Source: Acidobacteriota bacterium
Lineage (GTDB): Bacteria > Acidobacteriota > Blastocatellia > Pyrinomonadales > Pyrinomonadaceae
Direction of reading: 5' to 3'
Assembly: GCA_023389035.1 (NCBI GenBank)
Contig: JAEWFC010000015.1
Coordinates: 310,001 to 374,000, forward strand
Length of the DNA stretch: 64,000 nucleotides
Positions within the stretch are counted from its first letter, which is position 1, and the number at the start of each line of letters is the position of its first letter. Made by a program: the position numbers and the translations under genes. Positions 7,619 through 15,501 of the stretch are shown in pieces. The notes beneath the pieces are model-generated. The model did no database searches. It was not told the DNA's origin and was given only the letters and a program-made list of their open reading frames with translations.

Positions 7619-10006
7619 TCAGAAATTTATTTTAACACCGGCCTGCACCGATCGCGGGCTGGATGGCAATATTCCGCGAACGCGATCAACGATATACAGC
7701 CGATCGAAAATGTTCTTTGCAGTTACGAAAAAGGTCGACTTGAGCCGTTCGACGCGGTAATTCACGGTCGCGTTCCAATAGCTCTGCGAACCGATCGGGC
7801 CACGCTGGCCGTTGGCTACTGTGGTATTTAGATTCAGATCATCGCTGAATTGCCGGCTGATGTAGGAGTTCTCGATAAATGCCTCTAAGCCCTTCGAATG
7901 GGAATATCCGAGCGTCGCCGTGAGCAAGGTCTCCGGAACATATGGCAGACGGTTGCCGGTGATCAGCGTGGTCGGCGAGAGCGTGCTATATCGGACGCCG
8001 CGAAATTCAGCGATCGGAAGCCACGTATACGCAGATCGCAGAAATACGTTGTGGGAAGACGTGAGGAATACACTTGAATCAAGCTCGCCGCTGAACTCGA
8101 ACCCCTGCTGCAGAGTCGCTCCGCCGTTAGTGAGAGCTGCACCGGTTCCTCCGGCGATGCTTGCCGGGACGATCTGGTTCTCGTAATCAAGCCGGAAGAA
8201 CGTCCCTTCCAAACGCAGCCCGCGAACCGGAGTTGATCGGACGCCGAACTCATAGTTCCAGCTGCGTTCCGGATCCAGCTCGACCACGCCGCCGTTATTT
8301 CCGATGATGTCTTCGGCTCTCGGCGGCGAAAATCCGCGGTGGATACCGGCAAAGATGGTGGTTTTGGGTAGGCCCGAATACGCGAAGCCGATACCGGGAA
8401 TTATTTCGCTCACGGTGGTTCGTCCTTCAGCGATCGGCATCGCGAGCATATTGCGGCGAAGAATGTCGATCCGCTCGACGCGTACGCCTGGCGTTACCGA
8501 GAAATCGCCAAAGATAAAGCGATTTTGCACATACGCGGACGTGGCAAAATTCCGGCGAATGTTCAGCTCTGCCAAAACGCCGCTGCGGCTGGTCGGGAGA
8601 TCGCCGTTCTCCTGCCGGCGGTTTTGATCTTCCCAGTGCAGTCGAAATCCGGCCTGCATTTCGTTGCGGACGTTTCCGAACTCGTACGAGATATCAAGTC
8701 GCGGAGCGATCCCGTAAGTTTCGTATTCGCGAAGGCGTCCCTCGTTCCCGCACGTCGTACTAAGATCCGCCATGCTCAGGCAATCCGGATCAATGTTGAG
8801 GCGGTTCGGACGCTGGCCGGAATTCGAGGACTGCCGCCACCAGTGACGTTTGAAAAAGTTTGCGTACCCGTTTGTTGTGAGCGTTATGCGGCTATTGATC
8901 ACCGCGGCATGCATAAGCGAGAAGCCAAAACGGTCACCGTAGAAATAGTCGTTACGAAAGGGATTGCTTCTCGGCCCCGCAGCATATTCGGCTTCGGTAA
9001 GACCCGAGTAGGTTACGTTAGAATCTTCACCGTAGTAGCTCACCTTCAACGTGAGAGCGTGTCGATCGTTGATGGTCTGCACCACCTTCGCCGAGATATC
9101 GTGGAGTTTCGAATTAATGTTTTCGCGAGAACCGTGGCCCTGTTTGCGGGTATAGTTGGCGATCAGGCCCGTCCGTCCAATCGTCCCGCTTCCCGTGAGG
9201 CTGCCGTTGAAAAATGAACCATTACCGCCGCTCAGCTTGAGACCAAAAGAGGGCTTCTCGGTTGGGTTGGGGGTGAGGTAATTGACCACGCCCGCGATCG
9301 TCTGTGGGCCATAAGCGATCTGGCTCGAGCCTTTGAGTACTTCGACCGCTTCGTATCGTTCTATCGGAGGATGATAGTAAGAAGCGTTGTCACCATACGG
9401 GGCATAAGCCAGTGGAACGCCGTCTTCTAAAAGCAATATTTTGGTGGATCTGGTGGGATTTGTGCCGCGGATCCCGATATTAGGCCGCAGGCCAAATCCT
9501 TCCTCATCCTTTACGTTTACTCCGGGAATCTTCCTGAGAGCCTCTGAAAAATTGAAAAGCCGGCTGTTTTCCAGCGTGACGCGGTCCAGACGCTCGATAG
9601 CGCCAGGCACCTCGCTCAAGCTGGCCGGTGTTCCCGCTAGATAACCCGCTGTGATCGACACCTCTGCCGCAACCGGAGCGGGCTCCAGAGTGAGCCGCAG
9701 GGCTGAATTAGAAGGGATTCGTACGATCGACGAGACTGTGTTGAATTGCGGTGCAGAAGCTCTGAGCGTGTATTCGCCCGCCGGAACTTCTGCGAATGAA
9801 AACTCGCCGCTCGGTCCGGCAACGGCCTCCCGTCGAAATCTTAGGTTCTCCCGCTCGAGGACCATCTGAGCTCCAGGGATACCATCGCCGTTTCGGTCGA
9901 CGATGGTGCCTCTCACCGCAGTTGGAAATGTTTGACCAAAGATAATCCCGCCGAGGGACGCGGCCAGAAATATTATGGTAAGTAATCGTGCTGTAAAACT
10001 TCTCAT
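7619..10006 (-). CDS. FecA-like TonB-dependent outer-membrane receptor
   Basis: 795 residues from ATG 10006, where a signal peptide begins (MRSFTARLLTIIFLAASLGG); the frame extends 21 codons further without a better start. Domains: carboxypeptidase-regulatory-like domain (about 30-105), plug (about 120-260) and a 22-strand barrel ending in aromatic FxF-type residues (KINF). The plug carries ALRKIPGVNV, IGIRGTNPTRST, LLEDGVPLAYAPYG, PIERYEAVEVLKGSSQIAYG and VVNYLT, a FecA (ferric citrate) type pattern. It imports a chelate across the outer membrane using TonB energy. It heads an operon with PhnD-, PhnC- and PhnE-like genes. No FecR/FecI-like regulator and no N-terminal signalling extension is seen; an inverted repeat upstream (10062-10085) could be its operator. 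Confidence 0.88.
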   Translation of the reverse strand: MRSFTARLLTIIFLAASLGGIIFGQTFPTAVRGTIVDRNGDGIPGAQMVLERENLRFRREAVAGPSGEFSFAEVPAGEYTLRASAPQFNTVSSIVRIPSNSALRLTLEPAPVAAEVSITAGYLAGTPASLSEVPGAIERLDRVTLENSRLFNFSEALRKIPGVNVKDEEGFGLRPNIGIRGTNPTRSTKILLLEDGVPLAYAPYGDNASYYHPPIERYEAVEVLKGSSQIAYGPQTIAGVVNYLTPNPTEKPSFGLKLSGGNGSFFNGSLTGSGTIGRTGLIANYTRKQGHGSRENINSKLHDISAKVVQTINDRHALTLKVSYYGEDSNVTYSGLTEAEYAAGPRSNPFRNDYFYGDRFGFSLMHAAVINSRITLTTNGYANFFKRHWWRQSSNSGQRPNRLNIDPDCLSMADLSTTCGNEGRLREYETYGIAPRLDISYEFGNVRNEMQAGFRLHWEDQNRRQENGDLPTSRSGVLAELNIRRNFATSAYVQNRFIFGDFSVTPGVRVERIDILRRNMLAMPIAEGRTTVSEIIPGIGFAYSGLPKTTIFAGIHRGFSPPRAEDIIGNNGGVVELDPERSWNYEFGVRSTPVRGLRLEGTFFRLDYENQIVPASIAGGTGAALTNGGATLQQGFEFSGELDSSVFLTSSHNVFLRSAYTWLPIAEFRGVRYSTLSPTTLITGNRLPYVPETLLTATLGYSHSKGLEAFIENSYISRQFSDDLNLNTTVANGQRGPIGSQSYWNATVNYRVERLKSTFFVTAKNIFDRLYIVDRVRGILPSSPRSVQAGVKINF

Positions 10007-10061
10007 GAATCTCAAATACGATGGCCTCGATGAGGGCCTTCCGAAGATTCCCTGACATCGC

Positions 10062-10085
10062 AAAATCACTAATGAAAGTGATTTT
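10062..10085. promoter_or_regulatory. Inverted repeat, candidate operator of TonB-Phn operon
   Basis: aaaatcact (10062-10070) and agtgatttt (10077-10085) form a perfect 9-bp palindrome around a 6-bp centre, starting 55 bp upstream of the receptor's ATG and in the only sizeable gap before the operon. AT-rich palindromes of this size in front of TonB receptor genes are often bound by Fur-family or other metal-responsive repressors. It does not match the classical Fur box closely, so the binding protein is unknown. Confidence 0.45.
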
Positions 10086-10135
10086 CAATTTCAGAATTAT
10101 CATACTATCGGTTCACTAGTTTCGCGTCAAATTAA

Positions 10136-10173
10136 AGATTTAAAAACCAAAAGCGGGCCGTGAAGGCCCGCTT
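10136..10173 (-). terminator. Terminator after enoyl-CoA hydratase gene
   Basis: aagcgggcc (10151-10159), loop gtgaa, ggcccgctt (10165-10173). On the minus strand the hairpin lies about 20 bp after the enoyl-CoA hydratase stop and is followed by a T-rich run (ttggtttttaaatc). It separates that gene from the TonB-Phn operon. Confidence 0.8.
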
Positions 10174-10193
10174 CAAAAAGTCCTGAAAGTTCA

Positions 10194-10988
10194 TTACCGA
10201 CCAGTAAAGACCGGGCCGCGCTTGTCAAAAAATGCGGCCACACCCTCTTTGAAATCGTCGCCCTTGCCCGATTCCAGCTGACATTCAGCTTCGAGAGCGA
10301 GCTGTTGTTCGAGATCGTTTGAGAAAGTAGCATTCATCATCCGCTTGATACGGCCGATAGACGACGTGGGACCGGCGGCGATCTTTGCCGCGAGTTTCGC
10401 AGCCTCGTTCAATAACGAATCGGCCGGGACCGTACGGTTGATCATCCCTATCTGAAGGGCTCGCTGGGCGGTGATTGAGTCACCGGTCATAAAGAGCTCG
10501 GTGGCAAGCTTTTCGCCGATCGCCCGCGGCAGGAAAAACGTTCCGCCGCAATCCGGCGTCAGGCCCACCCTTACGAAAGCTTCACGAAACGTTGCGTCCT
10601 CTGCGGCCACTACGATGTCGCATGCGAGAGCGAAATTCACGCCGGCACCTGCACAAACGCCATTCACCGCCGCGATAAATGGTATCGGCGTCTCACGAAT
10701 CAACCGCACTACCTGATGCAGGGCCTTTAGCGGCTCGTCTAAAAAAGCTTCGATACGCCCCTCCGCTTGGCCGATCTGCTGCATCTCACGAAGATCGCCG
10801 CCGGCCGAGAATGCCCTGCCCGCACCGGTCAATATCACCGCCCGGGCTCCATCGCCCGCAGCCTGCTGTATCGCGGCGCGAAGATCCTTGCCAAGCTGCA
10901 GCGATAAAGCGTTTAACGCGTCCGGACGGTTCAATGTGATCGTAGCCAGCGACCCATTCAAGACATAATTCACGGTTTCAAAACTCAT
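10194..10988 (-). CDS. Enoyl-CoA hydratase/isomerase family protein
   Basis: 264 residues from ATG 10988, which has GAGAGG nine bases upstream; an in-frame GTG two codons earlier is less likely. Crotonase-fold motifs are clear: NRPDALNALS near residue 20, the oxyanion-hole loop GRAFSAGGDLREM, AAVNGVCAGAGVNFALACD, and FVRVGLTPDCGGTFFLPR. The Asp in TPDCGG and the fairly low conservation at the first catalytic Glu position suggest a PaaG/isomerase-type member rather than a strict short-chain hydratase. It acts on CoA thioesters in the cytoplasm, in fatty-acid or aromatic-acid degradation. No other beta-oxidation gene is near. Confidence 0.85.
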   Translation of the reverse strand: MSFETVNYVLNGSLATITLNRPDALNALSLQLGKDLRAAIQQAAGDGARAVILTGAGRAFSAGGDLREMQQIGQAEGRIEAFLDEPLKALHQVVRLIRETPIPFIAAVNGVCAGAGVNFALACDIVVAAEDATFREAFVRVGLTPDCGGTFFLPRAIGEKLATELFMTGDSITAQRALQIGMINRTVPADSLLNEAAKLAAKIAAGPTSSIGRIKRMMNATFSNDLEQQLALEAECQLESGKGDDFKEGVAAFFDKRGPVFTGR

Positions 10989-11038
10989 TAGCACAAGCCT
11001 CTCAATTTTTGGATTTCGATGTATTTCTTCAACAGGCC

Positions 11039-11320
11039 CTAAGCAAATCGGGCACGCGATCTGCTGGCCTCATGACATTCGCGACACAGAACGGTGCGTC
11101 CGACCTTAGGTTGGAACGGTACCTGATCGTGCTTTCCGCAGTGATCACAAACTATTTCGAATTTCTTGGGAGCGTCCCCGCTGCTCGCGGCTTTTTTCGA
11201 TCGGCAGTTGGAACATCTTTGCGGCGAGGGCATATTCCGCTGGTAAAAGATCTCCTGCTCTTTTTCAGTGAAAAGAAATGTTTCTTTGCACTGAACGCAG
11301 GTGGTTTCGACGTCTGGCAT
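11039..11320 (-). CDS. Two-zinc-ribbon small protein
   Basis: 93 residues with four CxxC pairs: CVQC and CSNC (13-residue-class spacing with FYQRNMPSPQR between) in the first half, CDHC and CREC in the second. The first half matches the probable zinc-ribbon zf-trcl type and the second the CxxC-x-n-CxxC zinc-binding family found in many environmental bacteria. Such proteins are presumed nucleic-acid or zinc binding; no enzymatic role is indicated. It is single, between enoyl-CoA hydratase and the HDAC-like gene. Confidence 0.75.
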   Translation of the reverse strand: MPDVETTCVQCKETFLFTEKEQEIFYQRNMPSPQRCSNCRSKKAASSGDAPKKFEIVCDHCGKHDQVPFQPKVGRTVLCRECHEASRSRARFA

Positions 11321-11402
11321 CGCTCACGCTCCTTTGTTAACGTTTATCGGTTGTGGATTTGAGGCGATAATAGCACAGCGAGCCGTTATCTAGAAACATA
11401 TC

Positions 11403-12344
11403 CTAGGTGTTCAGTTCAGCAACATGCTCTTTGACCGTTTCACCAAGCGTCTCAAGGTTGTAGCCGCCCTCAAGACACGACACCAACCGCCCACCGCATG
11501 CTTCATCGGCCCAATCCATCAGAGTGCGGGTCATGCGTCGGAAATCTGCATCCTCAAGCTGCAATTGCCCAAGCGGATCGGTCGTATGTGCGTCGAAACC
11601 AGCAGAGACAACGATCATATCCGGCCGAAATTTAGTGCGAACGTCATTGATGGCGGCTTCGAAGTTTTGAAGCTGCGTGGCCGCAGGCGTAAAGGCCTTG
11701 ACCGGGATATTCATTGTACTGCCCAACCCGCGACCATGGCCGGTCTCCCCGCGAGACCCCGTTCCCGGATACCAAGGATACTGGTGCATCGACATAAAGA
11801 AAATGCTCGGATCGTTGTAGAAGATACCTTGCGTTCCATTGCCGTGGTGAACGTCCCAATCGATGATCGCGATCCGGTCGATCTCCGGATACTTATTCTG
11901 AGCGTACCGGGCCGCCACAGCCACATTGTTGAATAAGCAGAAGCCCATCGCGTGTTCGGCAGTAGCGTGATGCCCCGGTGGACGCACGGCCACGAAGGCG
12001 TTTCGTGCCTTGCCTTCCATTACCGCGTCGACGGCCGTTAGGGCACCTCCGGCAGCAAATAAGGCCGCATCGAACGACTTCATCGAGATCACAGTGTCGG
12101 CGTCCAAGCGGTCAAGGCCGTTCGAGAACGCTCCTTCTACGCGTTTGAAGTGCTCCTTTGTGTGAGCCGCCTGGATCAGGCCCTGAGATGCCGGGTCCGG
12201 CGTGATCTCAGCCAATGATCCCCATAGCTTTGCGTCGTTCCGCAGTCCTTTGATTACAGCACGATATCGCTCCGGGGTCTCAGGATGTCCCGGTCCGGTG
12301 TCGTGTTTTTCGTAGATCGGATGGTGAACTATCGCAGTCGTCAT
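11403..12344 (-). CDS. Histone deacetylase-fold amidohydrolase (AcuC/acetylpolyamine type)
   Basis: 313 residues, the size of a bacterial class II HDAC-like protein. It contains RPPGHHA (121-127), the zinc-binding IDWDVHHGNGT around 161-171, and SAGFDAH further on, with a late EGGYNLE glycine loop; all the charge-relay and zinc ligands (Asp, His, Asp) are visible. Bacterial members deacetylate acetylpolyamines, acetyl-CoA synthetase or other acetylated small molecules rather than histones. The gene is divergent from the receiver-domain gene at 12484, sharing a 139-bp intergenic region. Confidence 0.9.
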   Translation of the reverse strand: MTTAIVHHPIYEKHDTGPGHPETPERYRAVIKGLRNDAKLWGSLAEITPDPASQGLIQAAHTKEHFKRVEGAFSNGLDRLDADTVISMKSFDAALFAAGGALTAVDAVMEGKARNAFVAVRPPGHHATAEHAMGFCLFNNVAVAARYAQNKYPEIDRIAIIDWDVHHGNGTQGIFYNDPSIFFMSMHQYPWYPGTGSRGETGHGRGLGSTMNIPVKAFTPAATQLQNFEAAINDVRTKFRPDMIVVSAGFDAHTTDPLGQLQLEDADFRRMTRTLMDWADEACGGRLVSCLEGGYNLETLGETVKEHVAELNT

Positions 12345-12483
12345 AAGGTAATCCTGAGATTAGCACAGCCGCGGATGCTAGCGGTAAACAGGCCTCGGCG
12401 GATTCTCAAGTATTTCTCAAGCGGCTTTTGCGAACATATACTCAGCGAAATTCCGCCCTATCATCATTTAACTTTCCGTAAAT

Positions 12484-12900
12484 ATGGCCCACACAAACAC
12501 ATTTAGGATTCTGTACGCCGCGACGTACCAAGACGATGTCGAATTATTCTCAGCAGCGTTGCCGGTCCCGAATGTAGAGATCGTCACCGCTAGAACCGCG
12601 AAAGAGGCCCTAAAGCACAGCAGAACGCAAAGGTTTGACCTTTGTATAACGGAGACGCGGTTCCCTGATGGCAGCGGCTTTGAACTTTGCAGGCAGCTTC
12701 ACGAGATCGACAGGTCATTGCCCGTCATATTTTTCACCGGCGACGCAGGCGAGTTTCACCGCAGGCTTGGGCTGCAATCCGGAGCGGCGTGGTACCTAGT
12801 AAAGCCGTATTTTGAAAGACTTATGTGTGTTGTTGAGAACCGCCTGGCAGCGTGGGACCCCGCGTTCAGACGAAGATTAATTTGGTCTAAGGCTGCCTAA
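12484..12900 (+). CDS. Atypical receiver-domain protein with Glu at the phosphosite
   Basis: 138 residues, a single CheY-like domain and nothing else. Acidic residues of the first loop (YQDD, 16-19), the lysine in YLVKPY and the FFTGD switch region fit a receiver. At the phosphoacceptor, however, the usual Asp is Glu: ITETRFPDGSG aligns with the common LxDxxLPDGSG. Glu can mimic phosphorylation, so the protein may be locked active or be regulated in another way. There is no output domain and no histidine kinase next to it. Its 3' end overlaps the convergent FAD-oxidase gene by 4 bp. Confidence 0.8.
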   Translation: MAHTNTFRILYAATYQDDVELFSAALPVPNVEIVTARTAKEALKHSRTQRFDLCITETRFPDGSGFELCRQLHEIDRSLPVIFFTGDAGEFHRRLGLQSGAAWYLVKPYFERLMCVVENRLAAWDPAFRRRLIWSKAA

Positions 12901-14069
12901 ATAAAGGCCGTTTCGTGGAGCAGTTTTCCCGTCCTGAACCGATCGATCGACAGCTCGGACACATCCATAAACCCTGCCTTCCCATCGAGGATTATCTCCG
13001 CAAGGGCACGGCCCGTTGCGGGCGAATGCATAACGCCGTGGCCTGAGAATCCTACAGCTAAGAAGAGGCCTTCTACGTCGCAGCCACCCAGGATCGCATG
13101 GTGGTCGGGAGTGTTCTCGTATAGGCCAGCGCGGCATTTCTCCGGCATTATCTCCATGTCCTGCAGAAACTTAGCCCGTCCGTGTGCCTTCTCCGTCACG
13201 GCCGTAACTATTGAAGGATCAAACTCGCAATTCATTGACGGCGGTTCCTGCGGGTCCGGATATGCAAAAATTACTTCCCGCGACGGATCACAATCCCCGC
13301 CCCGAAAGTCTCGTGCGGGCCGGAAGTGAAATCCGCAGCCGAGGTCAATAACCATGGGAAGATCAGCTGGTAAGTGCTCGCCCGTGCGTCCCCAAACGAT
13401 CTGCCGCCGTTGTCCCTGCACGGGAAGGTCAATCCCCGCGGTTCCGGCAAGGCTGCCGGCCCACGCTCCATTGCAGATCACGGCCGTCTCGCACTCGATG
13501 TTACCATCTTGAGTCTCTATAGATCGGACTCTTCTGCCCTCGACGTTAATCGCTAAGGCCGTCGCATTCAACTGGATACGGGCACCTCGTTCGACCGCAC
13601 CCGCAGTAAACCCATGCATTATCGCGAGCGGATCCACAAAGCCATCGTGCTTGCCGAATGTGCCGCCCACGATGTCATCACAGTTAATGCCGGGAACAAT
13701 CTCTGCTATCTGTTGGCTGTCGACAAGCTCGACATCCTGAACTCCGAGTGAGCGCTGCTTAGAGACATTCGCACTGAGATAGTCGAATTGCACCTCATCC
13801 GTCGCAAAAAACAAATAGCCCTTCGGCTCGTAACCGCAGTCATACGACCAGTTACGGAAGAAGTCCAACGAATAGAGGGACATCCGGATATTGATCTCGG
13901 TCTCAAACTGAGCACGGATACCGCCGGTCGCGGCACCGGTAGAGCCAAGGCCTTGTTCCTGTGCTGATTCGAGGATGAGAATGTCCCGAACGCCCCGCTC
14001 GGCCAAGTGGTAGGCGACCGAGGCCCCGATAACGCCGCCGCCGATGATGACGATCTCAGCCTTTTGCAT
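12897..14069 (-). CDS. FAD-dependent oxidoreductase, DAO/sarcosine oxidase-beta type
   Basis: 390 residues starting at ATG 14069. An N-terminal Rossmann FAD motif IIGGGVIGASVAYHLAERG is followed by the STGAATGGIRAQFE substrate/FAD loop, ICNGAWAG in the middle and a C-terminal GFSGHGVMHSPATG loop that binds FAD. This order is that of the D-amino-acid oxidase superfamily close to sarcosine oxidase beta and glycine/proline dehydrogenase-like enzymes. It should oxidise a secondary or primary amine. It is the last gene of the minus-strand series DinB-POTRA-VOC-FAD, each spaced by under 30 bp, so amine or toxic-metabolite handling is possible, but the operon has no clear common theme. Confidence 0.85.
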   Translation of the reverse strand: MQKAEIVIIGGGVIGASVAYHLAERGVRDILILESAQEQGLGSTGAATGGIRAQFETEINIRMSLYSLDFFRNWSYDCGYEPKGYLFFATDEVQFDYLSANVSKQRSLGVQDVELVDSQQIAEIVPGINCDDIVGGTFGKHDGFVDPLAIMHGFTAGAVERGARIQLNATALAINVEGRRVRSIETQDGNIECETAVICNGAWAGSLAGTAGIDLPVQGQRRQIVWGRTGEHLPADLPMVIDLGCGFHFRPARDFRGGDCDPSREVIFAYPDPQEPPSMNCEFDPSIVTAVTEKAHGRAKFLQDMEIMPEKCRAGLYENTPDHHAILGGCDVEGLFLAVGFSGHGVMHSPATGRALAEIILDGKAGFMDVSELSIDRFRTGKLLHETAFI

Positions 14070-14083
14070 GGGAATAGGACGAA

Positions 14084-14500
14084 TTACTTAGCGAAGATAT
14101 TGGAAAAATCGTCAAAGCCCTTGAATTCAAGGGCATTACCGCTCGGGTCAAGAAAGAACATCGTTGCCTGCTCACCGACCTCGCCGGCAAAGCGGATCTT
14201 TGGTTCGATGATGAACTTCACCCCTTTATTCTTAAGCTTTTCCGCGAACGACTTCCACTCATCCATCGGCAGAACAATACCGAAATGAGGGACCGGAACG
14301 TTATCCGCATCGACGTGATTCTCCGATCGGACGCCGGCGGATTCCGGGGCCAAATGCGTCACGATCTGGTGGCCGAAGAGATCAAAATCGATCCAACACT
14401 CGGAACTGCGGCCCTCGGGACATTCCAAAACACCGCCATAAAACGCCCTCGCGGCATCGAGATCATGGACCGGAAATGCCAGGTGAAATAGATTGTACAT
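14084..14500 (-). CDS. VOC-family (glyoxalase/dioxygenase fold) protein
   Basis: 138 residues from ATG 14500; a longer frame up to 14566 lacks homology-like character, whereas MYNLFHLAFPVHDLDAAR is the standard beginning of a VOC fold. Repeated beta-alpha-beta-beta-beta units end in FFLDPSGNALEFKGF, with the typical metal-binding Glu. The FGHQIV, HFGIVL and LEFKG elements provide possible His/His/Glu ligands. Members include glyoxalase I, extradiol dioxygenases and antibiotic-binding proteins; the substrate is unknown. It lies 14 bp upstream of the FAD oxidoreductase gene. Confidence 0.82.
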   Translation of the reverse strand: MYNLFHLAFPVHDLDAARAFYGGVLECPEGRSSECWIDFDLFGHQIVTHLAPESAGVRSENHVDADNVPVPHFGIVLPMDEWKSFAEKLKNKGVKFIIEPKIRFAGEVGEQATMFFLDPSGNALEFKGFDDFSNIFAK

Positions 14501-14529
14501 ATAAGATTCTCGTCCAACAGAAACTACAT

Positions 14530-14973
14530 TCACTTCCCGTTCGTGCTCGGCCTCTGTTTGACACAAAAAATGATATCAATGTCTTTATGTTCCCGATCAA
14601 GACGAATCTCGATATTGTCCATTGTTATCGGGTAAATCGACTTCATCTTAGAGATCCTCTTGACCGTTTTCTCCAGTGCCTTGCGCGTGAAGATATCGCC
14701 TTCATGAATGCCGGCCTGCATTCGCCGCCCAAATTCGCGGTACCTCGTGACGGTGTTGCCGACGATCTCAACTCGACGGGTTTTGAACTGCTTCGCCGTC
14801 GCTTCGTCGATCAAGGAGTCTCGGATCTCTGTTGCCTGACCACACGGTTTCGTATCAGCCGTATCGTTTTCAACTTGGCCGAATGCCGTCCACGAAGCAA
14901 AAAATACCATAATCGCCAAAACAAACGCCCAACTAATTGTACCTGGCACTTCACTCCTTATCTGGTTCATCAT
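14530..14973 (-). CDS. Exported single-POTRA-domain protein
   Basis: 147 residues. The N-terminus has a hydrophobic export signal (AFVLAIMVFFASWTAFGQ). The mature part contains RRVEIVGNTVTRYREFGRRM, EGDIFTRKALEKTVKRIS and a KDIDIIFCVKQRP ending, which is the layout of one POTRA domain (beta-alpha-alpha-beta-beta) as found in tandem in BamA and TamA. Here there is a single unit and no barrel, so it may be a periplasmic adaptor binding another envelope protein. It sits between DinB and VOC genes without an obvious link. Confidence 0.65.
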   Translation of the reverse strand: MMNQIRSEVPGTISWAFVLAIMVFFASWTAFGQVENDTADTKPCGQATEIRDSLIDEATAKQFKTRRVEIVGNTVTRYREFGRRMQAGIHEGDIFTRKALEKTVKRISKMKSIYPITMDNIEIRLDREHKDIDIIFCVKQRPSTNGK

Positions 14974-14992
14974 CTTGATCCGTGGACCGATG

Positions 14993-15475
14993 TCACTTAT
15001 TTACCGCTTTCGCGATCTGCCGGATCGCACCGAGGTGATATGCAGTGTGAGCAATCATCGCTATGCACTCGCCGACACGCCGTTCCGTCCATTCGTCAAT
15101 GCCCGCGATGCACTTTAAAGTATTGGCGTAAGAGCGTTTAACGCTTTCACGCAAAGCGTCCCACTCGGTGTCGTTGACTGTCTCGATGAGCCAGCTGTCG
15201 TCCCAGTTCACACGCTCTGTCCGGCCAGTCATAAATTCGCAAATGCGGTCAAGATAGAACTTAGCGTGCTCGGTATGCGATGCGATCGAGCTGCCGTGAA
15301 GCAATATAGAGGCCTGGTCTGCACTTACAGAATCGATTGTCGCCAAGAGACCGGCCCCTTTATCAAGGTAAGCACTTCCCTGCCCTTCAGGCGAACCCTC
15401 GAATGTCTCAAGCAGCAAATATGCTACGGACTCAATGAAATAGCGGGTCTCAAGCGTCGGCGAATGTTGGTCCAT
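14993..15475 (-). CDS. DinB-family protein
   Basis: 160 residues predicted to be mostly helical, a DinB/YfiT four-helix bundle. Family features are the early HTEHAKFYLDRI-type His and the C-terminal MIAHTAYHLGAIRQIAKA, whose histidines with the first one make up the usual three-His metal site. DinB-fold enzymes include bacillithiol- and mycothiol-dependent transferases, but many members have unknown substrates. It begins the minus-strand operon and is divergent from the methyltransferase at 15502, just 26 bp away. Confidence 0.8.
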   Translation of the reverse strand: MDQHSPTLETRYFIESVAYLLLETFEGSPEGQGSAYLDKGAGLLATIDSVSADQASILLHGSSIASHTEHAKFYLDRICEFMTGRTERVNWDDSWLIETVNDTEWDALRESVKRSYANTLKCIAGIDEWTERRVGECIAMIAHTAYHLGAIRQIAKAVNK

Positions 15476-15501
15476 ATGTTAACCTTTGATACCGAAAGCC
15501 A

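Noticed and set aside
7938..7956. Sigma-54-like TGGCAG...TTGC
   Set aside because: Spacer is 4 rather than 5 bp and it lies inside the receptor gene with nothing to drive.
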